From: Prochlorococcus marinus XMU1411
GTDB lineage: Bacteria; Cyanobacteriota; Cyanobacteriia; PCC-6307; Cyanobiaceae
Length of the DNA stretch: 64,000 nucleotides
Assembly (NCBI RefSeq): GCF_017696075.1
Contig: NZ_JAAORI010000003.1
Location: 310,001 to 374,000, forward strand
Direction: 5' to 3'
Under the pieces are notes generated by a model. That model was not told the origin of the DNA. It saw only the letters and a list, made by a program, of their open reading frames with translations, and did not search any database. A program made the translations under genes and the position numbers. Shown piece by piece: positions 27,026 through 37,440 of this stretch. The number at the start of each line of letters is the position of its first letter. Within the stretch, counting starts at the first letter, position 1.

Positions 27026-27220
27026 ATGTTTTCTAGAAGCAAAAAACCTACAGTAAAAAAATCCGCAATAGTTGAAGAGACTCCATTATTTGCTCAATTA
27101 TTACCATTCGCAAACAGAATGAATGATAAGGTTCAATTAGTAAATGCTTTGGCCTTTACTTTCATTATGGGATTCTCAATTTTTGGAATTGCTTTATGGA
27201 AACTATCAGGACTAACTTAA
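27026..27220 (+). CDS. Small membrane protein (64 aa)
   Basis: The protein has a basic 20-residue N-terminus and one C-terminal hydrophobic helix (ALAFTFIMGFSIFGIALW). The segment NDKVQLVNALAFTFIMGF vaguely resembles a Hli-type helix but lacks the E-x-x-N-G-R-x-A-M chlorophyll-binding motif, so I do not call it Hli. Function unknown. Confidence 0.6.
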   Translation: MFSRSKKPTVKKSAIVEETPLFAQLLPFANRMNDKVQLVNALAFTFIMGFSIFGIALWKLSGLT

Positions 27221-27483
27221 TTATTTAATTTTTGCAAAGCATCAATTTTTGATTCTTTGTTTTTAATTATGGTTATTAACCACCTTGAGGCTAGACCTCT
27301 GGATATCGATCTGTTTTTTAGAAATCTACATATATAAATGTGTAGATTTTTTTCGTTTTTGGAGTTAAATTTTTCCTCAAAATCTAAGATATCTTCTTCT
27401 GATGTTCTTTTTCTTAGCTCATCAACTAATGCATGACTAGAGGAATCATTAAATAAGTTCCCAATATTTAAGCTTAATGTCAT
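27217..27483 (-). CDS. Hypothetical soluble protein (88 aa)
   Basis: The product is helical and charged, with KRTSEEDILDFEEKF and a C-terminal LITIIKNKESKIDALQKL. It has no signal or membrane segment and the family is not recognised. It converges with the gene at 27026 and overlaps its stop by four bases (TTAA-type). Confidence 0.55.
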   Translation of the reverse strand: MTLSLNIGNLFNDSSSHALVDELRKRTSEEDILDFEEKFNSKNEKNLHIYICRFLKNRSISRGLASRWLITIIKNKESKIDALQKLNN

Positions 27484-27571
27484 AAATAATTTATGTCCCT
27501 ATTTAAGAAGTAGCCATAAATTAAATTTTTAAAAACTAATTTATATTTTTTATTTACATATAATTCAAAAT

Positions 27572-29905
27572 TTAATCTTTTGGTTTAGCCAGAGGAAGTA
27601 GACACTTATCTGAATCACAACCTGCTGGTCCTGCTTCAGATAGTTCTCCAACATCATATTTATTTAGAGCGTCAAAGAAATCATTATTAACTTTCCTTTC
27701 TATTACTTTATTTTGCAATGATATATATTCCTCTTTACTTATTGGTTCAAAGGGTAATCTAGGGAAAGTAGCGTTTGCACTAAATCGAGCTAACAATGCT
27801 GCTGAAATATATCCCTCATTATTTTCTATCGCATTATGAATAGCCTTAGCTAAATCCTCGATTTCATTTTCTCTAAATTCTACGGTTGCAGAGGTATTAT
27901 GCTCTGTGTAAAATTTTTGCACTTGCATGTAAAAATCAAATTGAGCTAATGCTGAGAAATTATTGATATCTATTTGGTCTGCGCCTTCTATATTTGCCCA
28001 ACTAACTTCTGTAGGGATTTCAACTAACCATTCTGTACATCTTGGATCAAATGGATTATCAAGCAAACAGCCATTTTCATCCTTATCAGATTGAGATGGG
28101 ACAACTGAGTAACCATAATCCATGCAAGCTAATGCGATTGGATCATTTTTCCTGAAAGTTATTCTTCTTATGAATCTTTGAGCTTTTGGAGGATGCCATC
28201 CTGGAGCTGCTCCAGTAAGAAGACTTTTAGTCCCAGCTGGCTGAACTGTTGTGCATCTATTTGGTCTCCTTAGATTATGCTTATCACAATATTCCCATAC
28301 AGTTTCTTTTACTATTTTTCTCCACGAATCTAAGAATTCAGCTTCCTTTTCTTTGAATGCCTTCCCTTCTTCACTATTTGGCCTTCCTGCTTCCCACCAC
28401 TTCAACCATGGTGTCCCAAATGCGTGGACGCAGAAATCAAACAATCCAGTGAAACTTACCCCTACGATAGGATCATATTCTCTACTTTTCCTGTAACGCT
28501 CGACTTCAAATTCATGATTGAGTAAGCATGCTACAGAAAGAGCTGCAGCTTTGAAAGCCTTTTTTTGCTCTTCAAAATTTCCGGGATCAATCTGATTTAA
28601 ATGAACTTCAGCTAAATTGCAGTGAAAATCATTTCCCAATATCTCCCCGCAGGGGTTAAGTCCATATCTGCTCATCCTGTGATCGAGCTCTTCTTCAGAA
28701 AATGGGCCATAACTACTATTTATCCAATTTCTCGCTTCATCCTTACCTTGTTCTGAGTAGATTTCAATAAATTCCTTTCTTAATTCATCGTCCTTGAGGA
28801 TATCTGCATTTGATCTTGCGATTGCTTCTGGAGCAAATTGAATAGCCCCCTCACCTGAATGGAATTGTTTGGTTACGGCATCCAAAATAGTTTGGTATGT
28901 GGGTTTTGTATGGTAAACCCTGGTATGATTAGCCATCCTGAGGGCATCTTTTTCAGGATCTATTCTCCAATTACCATTTGCATCTTGACTCCATAGATTT
29001 TCTTTTGCAGATGCCGCCTCCTTATCATTTGAGGCAAATTGCCTCATTCCAGCACTTCTTCTTATATTCCCAGCAACTATAGTTACTGCAGCTTCATCAA
29101 TTAGTAAACAACATTCTACTGTACTTAATTTCCTGCCTATTGCCTTTCCAAGAAGTGATGCGACTCTAGAGTAGAGATCTTTCAATTTAATAGGATTTGC
29201 CATCCCACCAAAACCTTTTAATGATTCTCCAGCAGGTCTAATATCTTCCAAATTTATATAAACATCAATTTCTCTTTCAAGATTTTCATTACTTGATGCC
29301 TCAAGAAGATATTTGTAACTATCTACCCAGCCTCTTCTGCTATCTCCAACTTTGATGTGAAGATCTTTTCCTTTGATTTCTAATGATGACTTTTCTTCTC
29401 TTTGATCTTTAGGAGTTATTCCAACTTCACTGACTGATTTAATATTTATTTTGTTTAAAACTGTAGGAAGTTTGTTTATAAAATGAGGTTCAATTATTGC
29501 ACCTGTTCCACATCCCATCATTGCTAAGTCCATCATTAATGCGAAGGCTTCCCAATCAATTAAGTTCGTTGATGTACAGTTGTATGCTCCTGAAAAATTT
29601 GGGTTCTTATTAATCCAAGGGGTTCCGCCTATCCATAACCATCTCCCTGAAGGTTGAGCTTTTTGGTTACTTTGCATCTCTCTCATTAGGATCAACTCTT
29701 CCTCGGAAAGTTTTCCTAGTTCTTTTAATCCCGATAAATTCCTTTCGCCAACTTCGCTCCAGTTCTCCCTTTTGCCAGATGAAGTTTTTCTGCTGTAAGA
29801 TCTGAAAAAAACAGGATAAGCAGCTGGCGCAGTCTTTGGAAAATCATCTTTTTTAAGATTATTCGAATTGCTCTCAGAAGAAGCTTTATTTGGTGCAACA
29901 GTCAC
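27572..29905 (-). CDS. nrdJ: Adenosylcobalamin-dependent (class II) ribonucleotide reductase
   Basis: This enzyme reduces ribonucleotides to deoxyribonucleotides using a B12-derived radical. The 777-residue protein matches the monomeric class II type: YNCTSTNLIDW (first redox Cys) followed by GCGTGAIIEPHF, NPCGEILGNDFHCN (thiyl-radical Cys, catalytic Glu and second redox Cys), PAGTKSLLTGAAPG, and a C-terminal CDSDKC pair for re-reduction. No intein is seen. Dependence on cobalamin fits Prochlorococcus, which makes pseudocobalamin. The 134-base leader to the divergent gene at 30040 shows no convincing cobalamin riboswitch. Confidence 0.96.
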   Translation of the reverse strand: MTVAPNKASSESNSNNLKKDDFPKTAPAAYPVFFRSYSRKTSSGKRENWSEVGERNLSGLKELGKLSEEELILMREMQSNQKAQPSGRWLWIGGTPWINKNPNFSGAYNCTSTNLIDWEAFALMMDLAMMGCGTGAIIEPHFINKLPTVLNKINIKSVSEVGITPKDQREEKSSLEIKGKDLHIKVGDSRRGWVDSYKYLLEASSNENLEREIDVYINLEDIRPAGESLKGFGGMANPIKLKDLYSRVASLLGKAIGRKLSTVECCLLIDEAAVTIVAGNIRRSAGMRQFASNDKEAASAKENLWSQDANGNWRIDPEKDALRMANHTRVYHTKPTYQTILDAVTKQFHSGEGAIQFAPEAIARSNADILKDDELRKEFIEIYSEQGKDEARNWINSSYGPFSEEELDHRMSRYGLNPCGEILGNDFHCNLAEVHLNQIDPGNFEEQKKAFKAAALSVACLLNHEFEVERYRKSREYDPIVGVSFTGLFDFCVHAFGTPWLKWWEAGRPNSEEGKAFKEKEAEFLDSWRKIVKETVWEYCDKHNLRRPNRCTTVQPAGTKSLLTGAAPGWHPPKAQRFIRRITFRKNDPIALACMDYGYSVVPSQSDKDENGCLLDNPFDPRCTEWLVEIPTEVSWANIEGADQIDINNFSALAQFDFYMQVQKFYTEHNTSATVEFRENEIEDLAKAIHNAIENNEGYISAALLARFSANATFPRLPFEPISKEEYISLQNKVIERKVNNDFFDALNKYDVGELSEAGPAGCDSDKCLLPLAKPKD

Positions 29906-30039
29906 GATAAAAAAAAATGTATGTAAATAACCCGTACTGGAAGAATAACTCTACCTGTGGCGTCTGCAACCATTCTTACCACTATTTAACGGTTTGTGTA
30001 AAATTATGTTTAATATGAAATCTTTGTTTAAGAAAGGAT

Positions 30040-30735
30040 ATGGAAAGAATCCCTGAACCTGAATTAATGGTAAAGAAAGAGCAGGTCATTTCTTATGACG
30101 AAGCTGATTTTTCAGAAGGGGAAATTAATCTAATTAATCAAATAAATTATTATCTTTTTAGAAAAAATATTTCTTTAGGTGAAAAAGATTTAATAGTTGA
30201 TTTGGGATGCGGCCCAGGAAATATGTCTGAGAAGTTAGCAATAAAATGGCCTAATACTGAAGTAGTTGGAATAGATGGTTCTAAAGAAATGATTTTGAGA
30301 GCAGAATATAATAAAAGTATTTCTACTAATCAAGAAAAATTAAAAAATTTAAGCTACATTTGTTCTGACATCAAAGACATTGAATCAAATAATTCTTTAC
30401 TTAAAAAAAGAATTAGTTTACTTGTAAGCAACAGTTTGATTCATCACATTAGCAATCTTGAAGATTTCTTCAACACCATAAGAAGTTTGTCTAGTAATAT
30501 CACTGTAAATTTTCACAAGGACTTGAAAAGACCATTAGATGAAAAGTATGCTTTAGAACTCAAAGCACAATGTTCAACAAAATATAATGATATTTTAACC
30601 AATGATTATTATGCATCTTTAAAGGCTTCTTATACTTTCAAAGAGTTAAAATATTTCACTTTAAAGAATAATCTATCCTCTTTAGATGTGTTTGAAGACG
30701 GTGATAATTATTTAATAGTCTATGGTAATGTTTAA
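30040..30735 (+). CDS. Class I SAM-dependent methyltransferase
   Basis: The 231-residue protein has motif I VDLGCGPGNMSEKL near residue 53, motif II acid VVGIDGSKEM, and LLVSNSLIHHI in the motif IV region. Substrate cannot be told from the sequence. It is 31 bases upstream of prfC and may be cotranscribed with it. Confidence 0.8.
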   Translation: MERIPEPELMVKKEQVISYDEADFSEGEINLINQINYYLFRKNISLGEKDLIVDLGCGPGNMSEKLAIKWPNTEVVGIDGSKEMILRAEYNKSISTNQEKLKNLSYICSDIKDIESNNSLLKKRISLLVSNSLIHHISNLEDFFNTIRSLSSNITVNFHKDLKRPLDEKYALELKAQCSTKYNDILTNDYYASLKASYTFKELKYFTLKNNLSSLDVFEDGDNYLIVYGNV

Positions 30736-30766
30736 GAACTAAGTGAAAGGCCCTTATATTATTTAA

Positions 30767-32404
30767 ATGAGCTTAGGTACCAAAATTCTTAATAATAAAG
30801 ACATACTGGATGCAGTAAATAAAAGAAGAAATTTTGCTATTATTTCACATCCAGATGCTGGGAAAACCACTCTTACTGAAAAGCTTCTTTTGTATGGGGG
30901 TGCCATTCAACAGGCAGGTGCAGTAAAAGCTAGGGGTAACCAGAGAAAAGCTACATCAGACTGGATGGACCTTGAGAAACAAAGAGGTATTTCTATTACA
31001 TCAACTGTATTGCAATTTGAATATGAAAGATCAGTAATCAATTTACTAGATACACCAGGACACCAAGATTTCTCTGAAGATACTTATAGAACATTAGCTG
31101 CTGCTGATAATGCAGTTATGCTGGAAGATGCTGCTAAAGGACTAGAACCTCAAACTAGAAAACTGTTTGAAGTTTGCAAGATGCGGAAAATACCAATATT
31201 TACTTTCATAAATAAAATGGATAGACCAGGAAGGGAGCCATTTTCTTTACTTGATGAAATTGAATCAGAACTTGGATTAAATACTTTACCTATTAATTGG
31301 CCAATTGGAAGTGGCGAACAATTTAGAGGGGTTATTGATAGATTTTCGAGAGAGGTCATTTTATTTGATAAAGCCGTGAGAGGAAAACAATCGAATGAGA
31401 AAAGATTAAGTCTTGAAGATAAAGAGCTATTAAAATATGTAGAAAGAGATTTACTTGAAAACTCACTTGAAGAATTGGAGGTTCTTGATGAGGCAGGATC
31501 GAAATTTGAAAAAGACAAAGTTTTTAATGGTTCTTTAACCCCAGTTTTCTTTGGATCTGCCATGACTAATTTTGGCGTAAGACCATTTTTAGATAGTTTT
31601 TTAAACATGGCACAAAAACCAACTTCAAGAAATAGTAATAAAGGGGATATTGAACCTGCAAGCGATGAATTTAGTGGGTTTGTTTTTAAGCTACAGGCAA
31701 ATATGGATCCAAAGCACCGAGATAGGGTTGCTTTTATAAGAGTTTGTAGTGGCAAATTTGAAAAGGATATGTCAGTTAAACATTCCAGAACTGGGAAAAC
31801 AATCAGATTATCAAGACCACAAAAAATATTTGGGCAAGATAGAGAAGTAGTGGATGATGCCTATCCTGGAGATGTTATTGGCTTGAATAATCCAGGTATG
31901 TTTTCTATTGGAGATACTCTTTATACTGGTGCTCATCTGGAATATGAGGGCATACCATCCTTTAGTCCTGAAATATTCAGCTGGCTAAGAAATCCAAATC
32001 CTTCAGCATTTAAAAACTTTAGAAAGGGTGTTAATGAACTTCGGGAAGAAGGCGCTGTCCAGATTCTTTATGACTTTGATGAAAGTAAAAGAGATCCTAT
32101 ACTCGCAGCTGTTGGTCAATTGCAGTTGGAGGTGGTAACTCACAGATTAAAAAGTGAATATGGTGTAGATGCAAAACTTGAATCAATGCCATATCAATTG
32201 GCTAGATGGATTTCTGATGGGTGGCCAGCCATTGAAAAACTAGGGAGAATATTCAATTGTAAAATAGTTAAAGATTGTTGGAATAGGCCAGTTATTCTTT
32301 TTAAAAATGAGTGGAATCTAAATCAATTTGTTGAAGATAATAATCAATTAACTTTAAACAAAGTTGCTCCTGTTGTTAGTGGAGTCGAACCAATTGTTTT
32401 ATAA
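30767..32404 (+). CDS. prfC: Peptide chain release factor 3
   Basis: RF3 is a translational GTPase that removes RF1/RF2 from the ribosome after termination. The 545-residue protein shows G1 [14 protein letters not shown]3 DTPGHQDF, G4 NKMD and the RF3-specific [13 protein letters not shown]. Length is typical. A minor oddity is MLEDAAKG where most RF3 have a VIDAAKG-type segment. The antisense frame at 31150-31755 is a shadow. Confidence 0.96.
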   Translation: MSLGTKILNNKDILDAVNKRRNFAIISHPDAGKTTLTEKLLLYGGAIQQAGAVKARGNQRKATSDWMDLEKQRGISITSTVLQFEYERSVINLLDTPGHQDFSEDTYRTLAAADNAVMLEDAAKGLEPQTRKLFEVCKMRKIPIFTFINKMDRPGREPFSLLDEIESELGLNTLPINWPIGSGEQFRGVIDRFSREVILFDKAVRGKQSNEKRLSLEDKELLKYVERDLLENSLEELEVLDEAGSKFEKDKVFNGSLTPVFFGSAMTNFGVRPFLDSFLNMAQKPTSRNSNKGDIEPASDEFSGFVFKLQANMDPKHRDRVAFIRVCSGKFEKDMSVKHSRTGKTIRLSRPQKIFGQDREVVDDAYPGDVIGLNNPGMFSIGDTLYTGAHLEYEGIPSFSPEIFSWLRNPNPSAFKNFRKGVNELREEGAVQILYDFDESKRDPILAAVGQLQLEVVTHRLKSEYGVDAKLESMPYQLARWISDGWPAIEKLGRIFNCKIVKDCWNRPVILFKNEWNLNQFVEDNNQLTLNKVAPVVSGVEPIVL

Positions 32405-32456
32405 AGTCTTAATGGATTATAAAATTGGTTAATCTGTTATTATTGGGAAAAAAATT

Positions 32457-33131
32457 TTGGATTCAAACAGTAGTAAAAACAATAGTGAAAAATCACCTTA
32501 TGAAATTTTAGGTATAGAAGAAGGTGCTGCTTTTGAGGAAATTCAGAGAGCCAGAGACCTTAAGGTTAAAGAGGCTGGTGAAGATTTAATTTTGAAAGCT
32601 AAAATAGAATCTTCTTTTGATCAGTTACTGATGGGGAGTTTGAAATCTAGGCAATCAGGAAATGTAAGCTATGAAGCTGTGAGTGCTTCAAAAAAAGAAA
32701 AACAAATTAACCAATTTACCAATAATAATTTTCCACTGCTATCAAAGATAAAAAATTTAAATAATAACTCTAATAATTCAAGTCAGTATAGTCTGCCAAA
32801 AATAACGACCCCATCATTTGATAATCTTCCAATAAAAATATCAGTTGGGCTATTGTTTTTAGTTTTGTTACTTATTAGTCCAGACTCAAATAATAGACTT
32901 TTACTTTCTATCTCCACATTAATACTTACCTATACTCAAATTAAATCGGGGAAAAGATTTATAGGTTCTTTAGGATGGAGTGTCACCTTTCTTTCAATAG
33001 GGTTAATATTTGGTGGATTACTTGAGACTAATTCTTTTATTCAGGAAGTATCAAACAATTCTTTATCAATACAAAAAATTCAAAGTATTCCAGCCATGGT
33101 TATTTTATGGCTGGGCGTAATTTTCTTATGA
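32457..33131 (+). CDS. CPP1-like (DUF3353) J-domain-like membrane protein
   Basis: The 224-residue protein starts with a degenerate J-like domain (SPYEILGIEEGAAFEEIQRARD) that lacks the HPD motif, followed by a linker and three to four C-terminal membrane helices. This is the architecture of CPP1/CDF1-like proteins of cyanobacteria and plastids, associated with protochlorophyllide oxidoreductase stability in plants. Start is TTG at 32457. It abuts hslO tail to tail with no spacer. Confidence 0.75.
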   Translation: MDSNSSKNNSEKSPYEILGIEEGAAFEEIQRARDLKVKEAGEDLILKAKIESSFDQLLMGSLKSRQSGNVSYEAVSASKKEKQINQFTNNNFPLLSKIKNLNNNSNNSSQYSLPKITTPSFDNLPIKISVGLLFLVLLLISPDSNNRLLLSISTLILTYTQIKSGKRFIGSLGWSVTFLSIGLIFGGLLETNSFIQEVSNNSLSIQKIQSIPAMVILWLGVIFL

Positions 33132-34037
33132 TTAATTTTCTATCATCGATTTAATTTCTTCATAATTTATAAGATATTTATTCTTACAGAATTCACAAAC
33201 TAATTCTGCTTTGCCATCTTTCTTAAGGATGTCCTCCAACTCGCTCTTATCAAGCATCTTCATTGCATTTAAACTTCTTTGTTTAGAACACTTGCATTTA
33301 AAACTAACTTCTTGGGAACGAGCTTTTTCAGAGATTGATTTATCGTCAATATCGGGGAAAATATTCCTTATTAACGAAAGAAGATTATCTTTTGACTGAA
33401 ACAGGTCTTCGCTAAAAGAATTAATTTCTTTGCATCTTTCTTCAAGTAGTGAGACTAGTAAAGGATCAGTATCTTTTTTAGGTAAGACTTGAGCTAATAA
33501 GCCACCACTACAAATAACACCTTGATTTTGAATTTTTTCTCCAATGAATACAGCAGAAGGGGTTTGTTCTGAATGATATAAATATGAAGCTAAGTCTTCT
33601 GCAATATTCCCATTTACTAATTCAACTGTACTTGTAAAGGGCTCTCCAATTCCACTATCTCTAATAACATTTAAATATCCAGTACCTAATGCTTTTGTGA
33701 AATCAAAAGAATATTTATTATTGTCTATTTTGACTAGATCTAATTCTAAATCGGGATTCCCTACATAACCTCTAACTTTGCCGTCTCTTCCTGCATCAAC
33801 CAGCAATCCCTTTAAAGGTCCGTCAGATCTAACTCTTAAAGTTACTCTCCCATGCATTATCTTCATTGAACTGGCTAAAAGCAGTGAAGCACTAAATGCT
33901 CTCCCTAAGATACAGGTGGTTAAATAAGATAAGCCGTGTCTCTTTTTGGCTTCTAGGGAAGACTCTGTTGTTAAGACCGCAACTAATCTTATTCCTCCAT
34001 TTGCGGCAGTAGCTCGTACTATCCTATCCCTCATCAT
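33132..34037 (-). CDS. hslO: Redox-regulated chaperone Hsp33
   Basis: Hsp33 is a cytosolic holdase activated by oxidation of a zinc-bound cysteine cluster. The 301-residue protein has the C-terminal CKCSKQ...CEFCKNK pair arrangement (CXC and CXXC) and the N-terminal Hsp33 fold ([20 protein letters not shown]). Its start overlaps the end of the ABC ATPase gene by 14 bases, so the two are cotranscribed. Confidence 0.94.
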   Translation of the reverse strand: MMRDRIVRATAANGGIRLVAVLTTESSLEAKKRHGLSYLTTCILGRAFSASLLLASSMKIMHGRVTLRVRSDGPLKGLLVDAGRDGKVRGYVGNPDLELDLVKIDNNKYSFDFTKALGTGYLNVIRDSGIGEPFTSTVELVNGNIAEDLASYLYHSEQTPSAVFIGEKIQNQGVICSGGLLAQVLPKKDTDPLLVSLLEERCKEINSFSEDLFQSKDNLLSLIRNIFPDIDDKSISEKARSQEVSFKCKCSKQRSLNAMKMLDKSELEDILKKDGKAELVCEFCKNKYLINYEEIKSMIEN

Positions 34038-34671
34038 TTTTTTTCATAAGATTTTTGATTTTTCCTTTTTCCAGAATTAATATCCTAGACGGAATGCCCT
34101 CAAATAAGGCAGGTTCATGAGTAACAATAATAATTGTATTTTTATTTTTTAGATCAATGATTAAATTCTTAACATCATTTCTCATTGAATAGTCTAAACC
34201 AGCAGTTGGTTCATCAAGTAAAAGAATTGATGGGTTTCTAAGTAGCTGAACTGCTACAGCTAACCTTCTTTGTTGTCCTCCACTTAGTTGTTCTGGTGGT
34301 TGGGTCAGATTAATTTTATTTAAACCAACCTTATTTAAAACTATTTCTATATTTTTTTCTCTTAAAGATTTATGGCCTATTTTTAATTCTTTCCCAATAG
34401 TTGTACCTATAAAGTATCTTTCAGGGAATTGGAATACTACTCCACAAAACCATCTCCTTTGCCTAGAAGATAAAAGTTTATTCTTCCAAGTAATTTTTCC
34501 TTTTTGTGGATTTGTTAATCCGCTTATTATTTCGAGAAGTGTAGTTTTCCCAGAACCACTATTGCCGCAAATTAAGATAATTTCATTTTCATGAACTTTT
34601 AAATTAAGATTTTCTATTATTTTTCTTTCACCAGTTTGAGGTTGATAAGATATTTCTTTTAAATCAAGCAT
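34024..34671 (-). CDS. ABC transporter ATP-binding protein
   Basis: The 215-residue protein has Walker [10 protein letters not shown] near 35, Q-loop [10 protein letters not shown], signature [12 protein letters not shown] and Walker [11 protein letters not shown]. It resembles the energy-coupling-factor/cobalt-type ATPases, and no permease is adjacent, so the substrate is unknown. It is upstream of and overlapping hslO. Confidence 0.85.
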   Translation of the reverse strand: MLDLKEISYQPQTGERKIIENLNLKVHENEIILICGNSGSGKTTLLEIISGLTNPQKGKITWKNKLLSSRQRRWFCGVVFQFPERYFIGTTIGKELKIGHKSLREKNIEIVLNKVGLNKINLTQPPEQLSGGQQRRLAVAVQLLRNPSILLLDEPTAGLDYSMRNDVKNLIIDLKNKNTIIIVTHEPALFEGIPSRILILEKGKIKNLMKKNDEG

Positions 34672-34754
34672 TATTAATTAAGTTATAAGTATGAATTTTA
34701 AACTAGTAATAACTTACTTATAATAGCTATATATCTAAAAAGCTATTAGTCAAT

Positions 34755-35198
34755 ATGAATATTATTTTTAGAGAAGTTGATCCTTTTAATTGTTGGATAT
34801 GGATAAGGTTTTCAGAATCACCAACTAAAGATGAAAAAAATTATTTAGATGGTGTTTTTGATAGTTGGTACGTTTTGGGCAGGTTAGGGGGATTTAATTC
34901 TGAAAATTTGCAAACTCATGAAGAGGGTTCTGATCTCAGTTGGATGTCCTATGATAATGAACAAAAAAACGCATCTCTTCCAGCCTTAATGCATAATTTA
35001 GGAATCATGGAATATCAAAACCTGTGGGGTAGATGTTGGGTTGATTTTGGGACTTCAGACTCCCTTTCAATAGATATCTTAATTAATTCTTTGAATGAGA
35101 TATCAAATAATTATGTAAAAATTGAAGAGTTAATTATTGGTGGTGAAAATGATGATTGGGTTATTGAAGAACATGAAGATTTAGTTTTCAAAGATTAA
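34755..35198 (+). CDS. DUF3531 family protein
   Basis: The 147-residue protein has the Trp/Tyr-rich start DPFNCWIWIRFSESP, DSWYVLGRLGGFN and a Gly/Trp motif NLWGRCWVDFGT typical of DUF3531, a cyanobacterial and plastid family of unknown function. It is ten bases before rsmE on the same strand, suggesting an operon with rsmE and the DUF92 gene. Confidence 0.75.
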   Translation: MNIIFREVDPFNCWIWIRFSESPTKDEKNYLDGVFDSWYVLGRLGGFNSENLQTHEEGSDLSWMSYDNEQKNASLPALMHNLGIMEYQNLWGRCWVDFGTSDSLSIDILINSLNEISNNYVKIEELIIGGENDDWVIEEHEDLVFKD

Positions 35199-35207
35199 GT
35201 ATTTTAG

Positions 35208-35981
35208 ATGGAAGACTTAACAAGATTAATTATTTCCCATGAAAGAATTGAAAATATAAAGAACAATTATTTAGAACTAACTAATGAAGAGGCGCATTAT
35301 ATTAATAAAGTGATGAGGATAAAAAATGGGAAAGAAATATTTATAGCTAACGGAATGGGTTCATTATGGAAAGCAATAAAAGTTAAAAATGATTTTTTAG
35401 AAATAAGTCAATTAAAAAACCCTCACTTATTTCAAGAAAAAGAAATTTACTTATTAGGGATAGCGGTTGTTATACCTAAAAGTGGTTTTGATGATATTTT
35501 GAAAATGTGTACTGAGATAGGAATTGATTTTATACAACCATTATTTTCAGAAAGACAGGTAAACAAAAATTTAAACTTTTCGAGAAAAATATTGAGATGG
35601 AACTCGATTATCAAAGAAGCAGTTGAACAAAGTGAGAGATTATGGAAACCATCTATTTTTAATAGTATGGATATTATTGAATGGCTAAAAAGTAGAGATA
35701 ATCAAGAAAGAGTTTCAATTTCTATTACTAGAGAAAATACACATTATGACTTAAATCAATGGTTAAGAAAACACCAAGATTTCGTTAATAAAAAAGGGGG
35801 TATTTTCTGGAATGTAATTGGCCCTGAAGGAGGTTGGTCCTCTAAAGAAGTTGATTTTTTCAATAAAAATAATACTACCTTTGTTAAACTCTCTGACACT
35901 ATATTGAGAACTTCTACAGCTAGTATTAATGCATCATCAATTCTAAATCAGTGGAGAATTGATTTGAAATTAAGGAATTAA
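35208..35981 (+). CDS. rsmE: 16S rRNA m3U1498 methyltransferase
   Basis: RsmE is a SPOUT-fold enzyme acting on the 30S decoding region. The 257-residue protein carries the C-terminal knot motifs WNVIGPEGGWSSKEVDFF and LSDTILRTSTASINA, and the N-terminal PUA-like EEAHYINKVMRIKNG. Length is normal. The next gene begins seven bases downstream. Confidence 0.93.
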   Translation: MEDLTRLIISHERIENIKNNYLELTNEEAHYINKVMRIKNGKEIFIANGMGSLWKAIKVKNDFLEISQLKNPHLFQEKEIYLLGIAVVIPKSGFDDILKMCTEIGIDFIQPLFSERQVNKNLNFSRKILRWNSIIKEAVEQSERLWKPSIFNSMDIIEWLKSRDNQERVSISITRENTHYDLNQWLRKHQDFVNKKGGIFWNVIGPEGGWSSKEVDFFNKNNTTFVKLSDTILRTSTASINASSILNQWRIDLKLRN

Positions 35982-35987
35982 ATAAAT

Positions 35988-36731
35988 ATGGATTTAATTA
36001 GAAATCAATTTTTTATAGGTTTTTGTATAAACTTTATTTTGATTTATATATTTTGCAAGGTTCCTTTGATGACAAAAGGTGGTTGGATAAGTGCAGGTAT
36101 TTTAGGAACAATTTTGTGGGGATGTTTGTCTTGGCAGGGATGGATGTCAGTTGTAATTTATTTATTATTTGGATCTCTCGTTACCAAAATTGGTTTTAAA
36201 TTTAAAAAAGAACAAGGAATAGCCGAAAAAAGAGATGGGAGAAGAGGTCCTGAAAATGTATGGGGCTCTGCAGCTACAGGATTATTTCTTGCTATTATGA
36301 CAAAATTTAATGATGCCAACGTAGTGATTTTAAAAATAGGATTTGCTGCAAGTTTTGCTGCAAAGTTGGCGGATACTTTTGGTAGCGAAATTGGAAAAAG
36401 GTTTGGGAAGGATACATATTTAATTACTTCACTTAAAAAGGTTGAGAGTGGAACTGAAGGAGGAATAAGTTTAGAAGGAACATTAGCTAGTGTCTTGGGA
36501 TCAATATTTATGGCTTTTATAATGCTTCGTTTATCACTTATTTCTACAAAAATCCACTTCGTAATTGTTGCAGTCTCGGGATTTTTGGCAACACTCTCCG
36601 AAAGTATTATTGGTGCTAGATTTCAAAATAAATATAAATTAAGTAATGAAATGGTAAATGCTATTCAGACAAGTATTGCGTCTGTTTTTGCAATCTTTTC
36701 CATGATCTTTTACTCATATTTTTTAAATTAA
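35988..36731 (+). CDS. DUF92 / phytyl-phosphate kinase-like membrane protein
   Basis: The 247-residue protein has six or so membrane helices and the DUF92 motif AAKLADTFGSEIGKRFG, plus RGPENVWGSAATG and SGTEGGISLEGT. Plant VTE6, which phosphorylates phytyl phosphate for tocopherol and chlorophyll salvage, belongs to this family. A role in prenyl salvage here is inference. Confidence 0.82.
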   Translation: MDLIRNQFFIGFCINFILIYIFCKVPLMTKGGWISAGILGTILWGCLSWQGWMSVVIYLLFGSLVTKIGFKFKKEQGIAEKRDGRRGPENVWGSAATGLFLAIMTKFNDANVVILKIGFAASFAAKLADTFGSEIGKRFGKDTYLITSLKKVESGTEGGISLEGTLASVLGSIFMAFIMLRLSLISTKIHFVIVAVSGFLATLSESIIGARFQNKYKLSNEMVNAIQTSIASVFAIFSMIFYSYFLN

Positions 36732-36747
36732 AAATATTTGAAAAGAT

Positions 36748-37392
36748 TTAGGATTCCTTCCATTTTGTAAGAATCTCCCAGCTCTTAAGTCTTTGGTAAA
36801 TCCAGAAATGACCTTCGGAATTCAGATGAATTCCATCATGCGTAATCCAATTTTTACTCCTTTTATCAGAGTACATTTCTCTAAAAGTAGGAAGAAATGG
36901 GACATTCTGATTGAGGCATACTTCTTCCATTCTCCTTTCATAAGAATTACAAAAATCATTTGAATACCATAAACATCCTGCGAACGGCATTTTGCTTTCG
37001 TCAACTGGTGTCAGACCAATAACAAAGACATTTGTTTGAGAGTCCATTTCATTAATTAGTCTCTCTAATCCATATTCAAATCCATCTATATCTAATTGAT
37101 GTCTTCCGTTTTTCTGACCAATTGCTGCAGTGTCGTTAAGACCAACATTTAGCAGGATTGCTTTAGGTTTATTTCTTCTTGTTTCTCCTCTAGAAGACCA
37201 TTCTTTTTCCCATCTAGATGAAACTTTTTCTATACCATCTCCCCTTACTCCAAGTTGATAAATTACTGGCCCATTTTTGTTATTGCACCAATCTTTTCTA
37301 AGCCTCTCACACCAACCGCCACCTTCATTATCTCCCCATCCATAAACTGAGCTATCTCCAATTACAACTAGCTGTTTTGGTAAACTAATCAC
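36748..37392 (-). CDS. SGNH/GDSL-type esterase or lipase
   Basis: The 214-residue protein has block I VVIGDSSVYGWGD (catalytic Ser), block III GLNDTAAIG (Asn) and block V THDGIHLNSEGH (Asp and His), the complete SGNH set. It has no signal peptide and so is probably cytosolic; the substrate is unknown. Confidence 0.85.
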   Translation of the reverse strand: MISLPKQLVVIGDSSVYGWGDNEGGGWCERLRKDWCNNKNGPVIYQLGVRGDGIEKVSSRWEKEWSSRGETRRNKPKAILLNVGLNDTAAIGQKNGRHQLDIDGFEYGLERLINEMDSQTNVFVIGLTPVDESKMPFAGCLWYSNDFCNSYERRMEEVCLNQNVPFLPTFREMYSDKRSKNWITHDGIHLNSEGHFWIYQRLKSWEILTKWKES

Positions 37393-37440
37393 TATAACCG
37401 GAAAAAATAACTACTTGATTCAAAAAATTATTCTTACAAA

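Noticed and set aside
27026-27220. High-light-inducible protein
   Set aside because: The membrane helix lacks the E-x-x-N-G-R-x-A-M chlorophyll-binding motif present in the true Hli at 55687.
29906-30039. Cobalamin riboswitch before nrdJ
   Set aside because: The leader has a GCCACAGG-like segment, but no convincing B12 box or surrounding helices.
31150-31755. 201-codon antisense frame
   Set aside because: It is inside prfC, whose motifs are complete.
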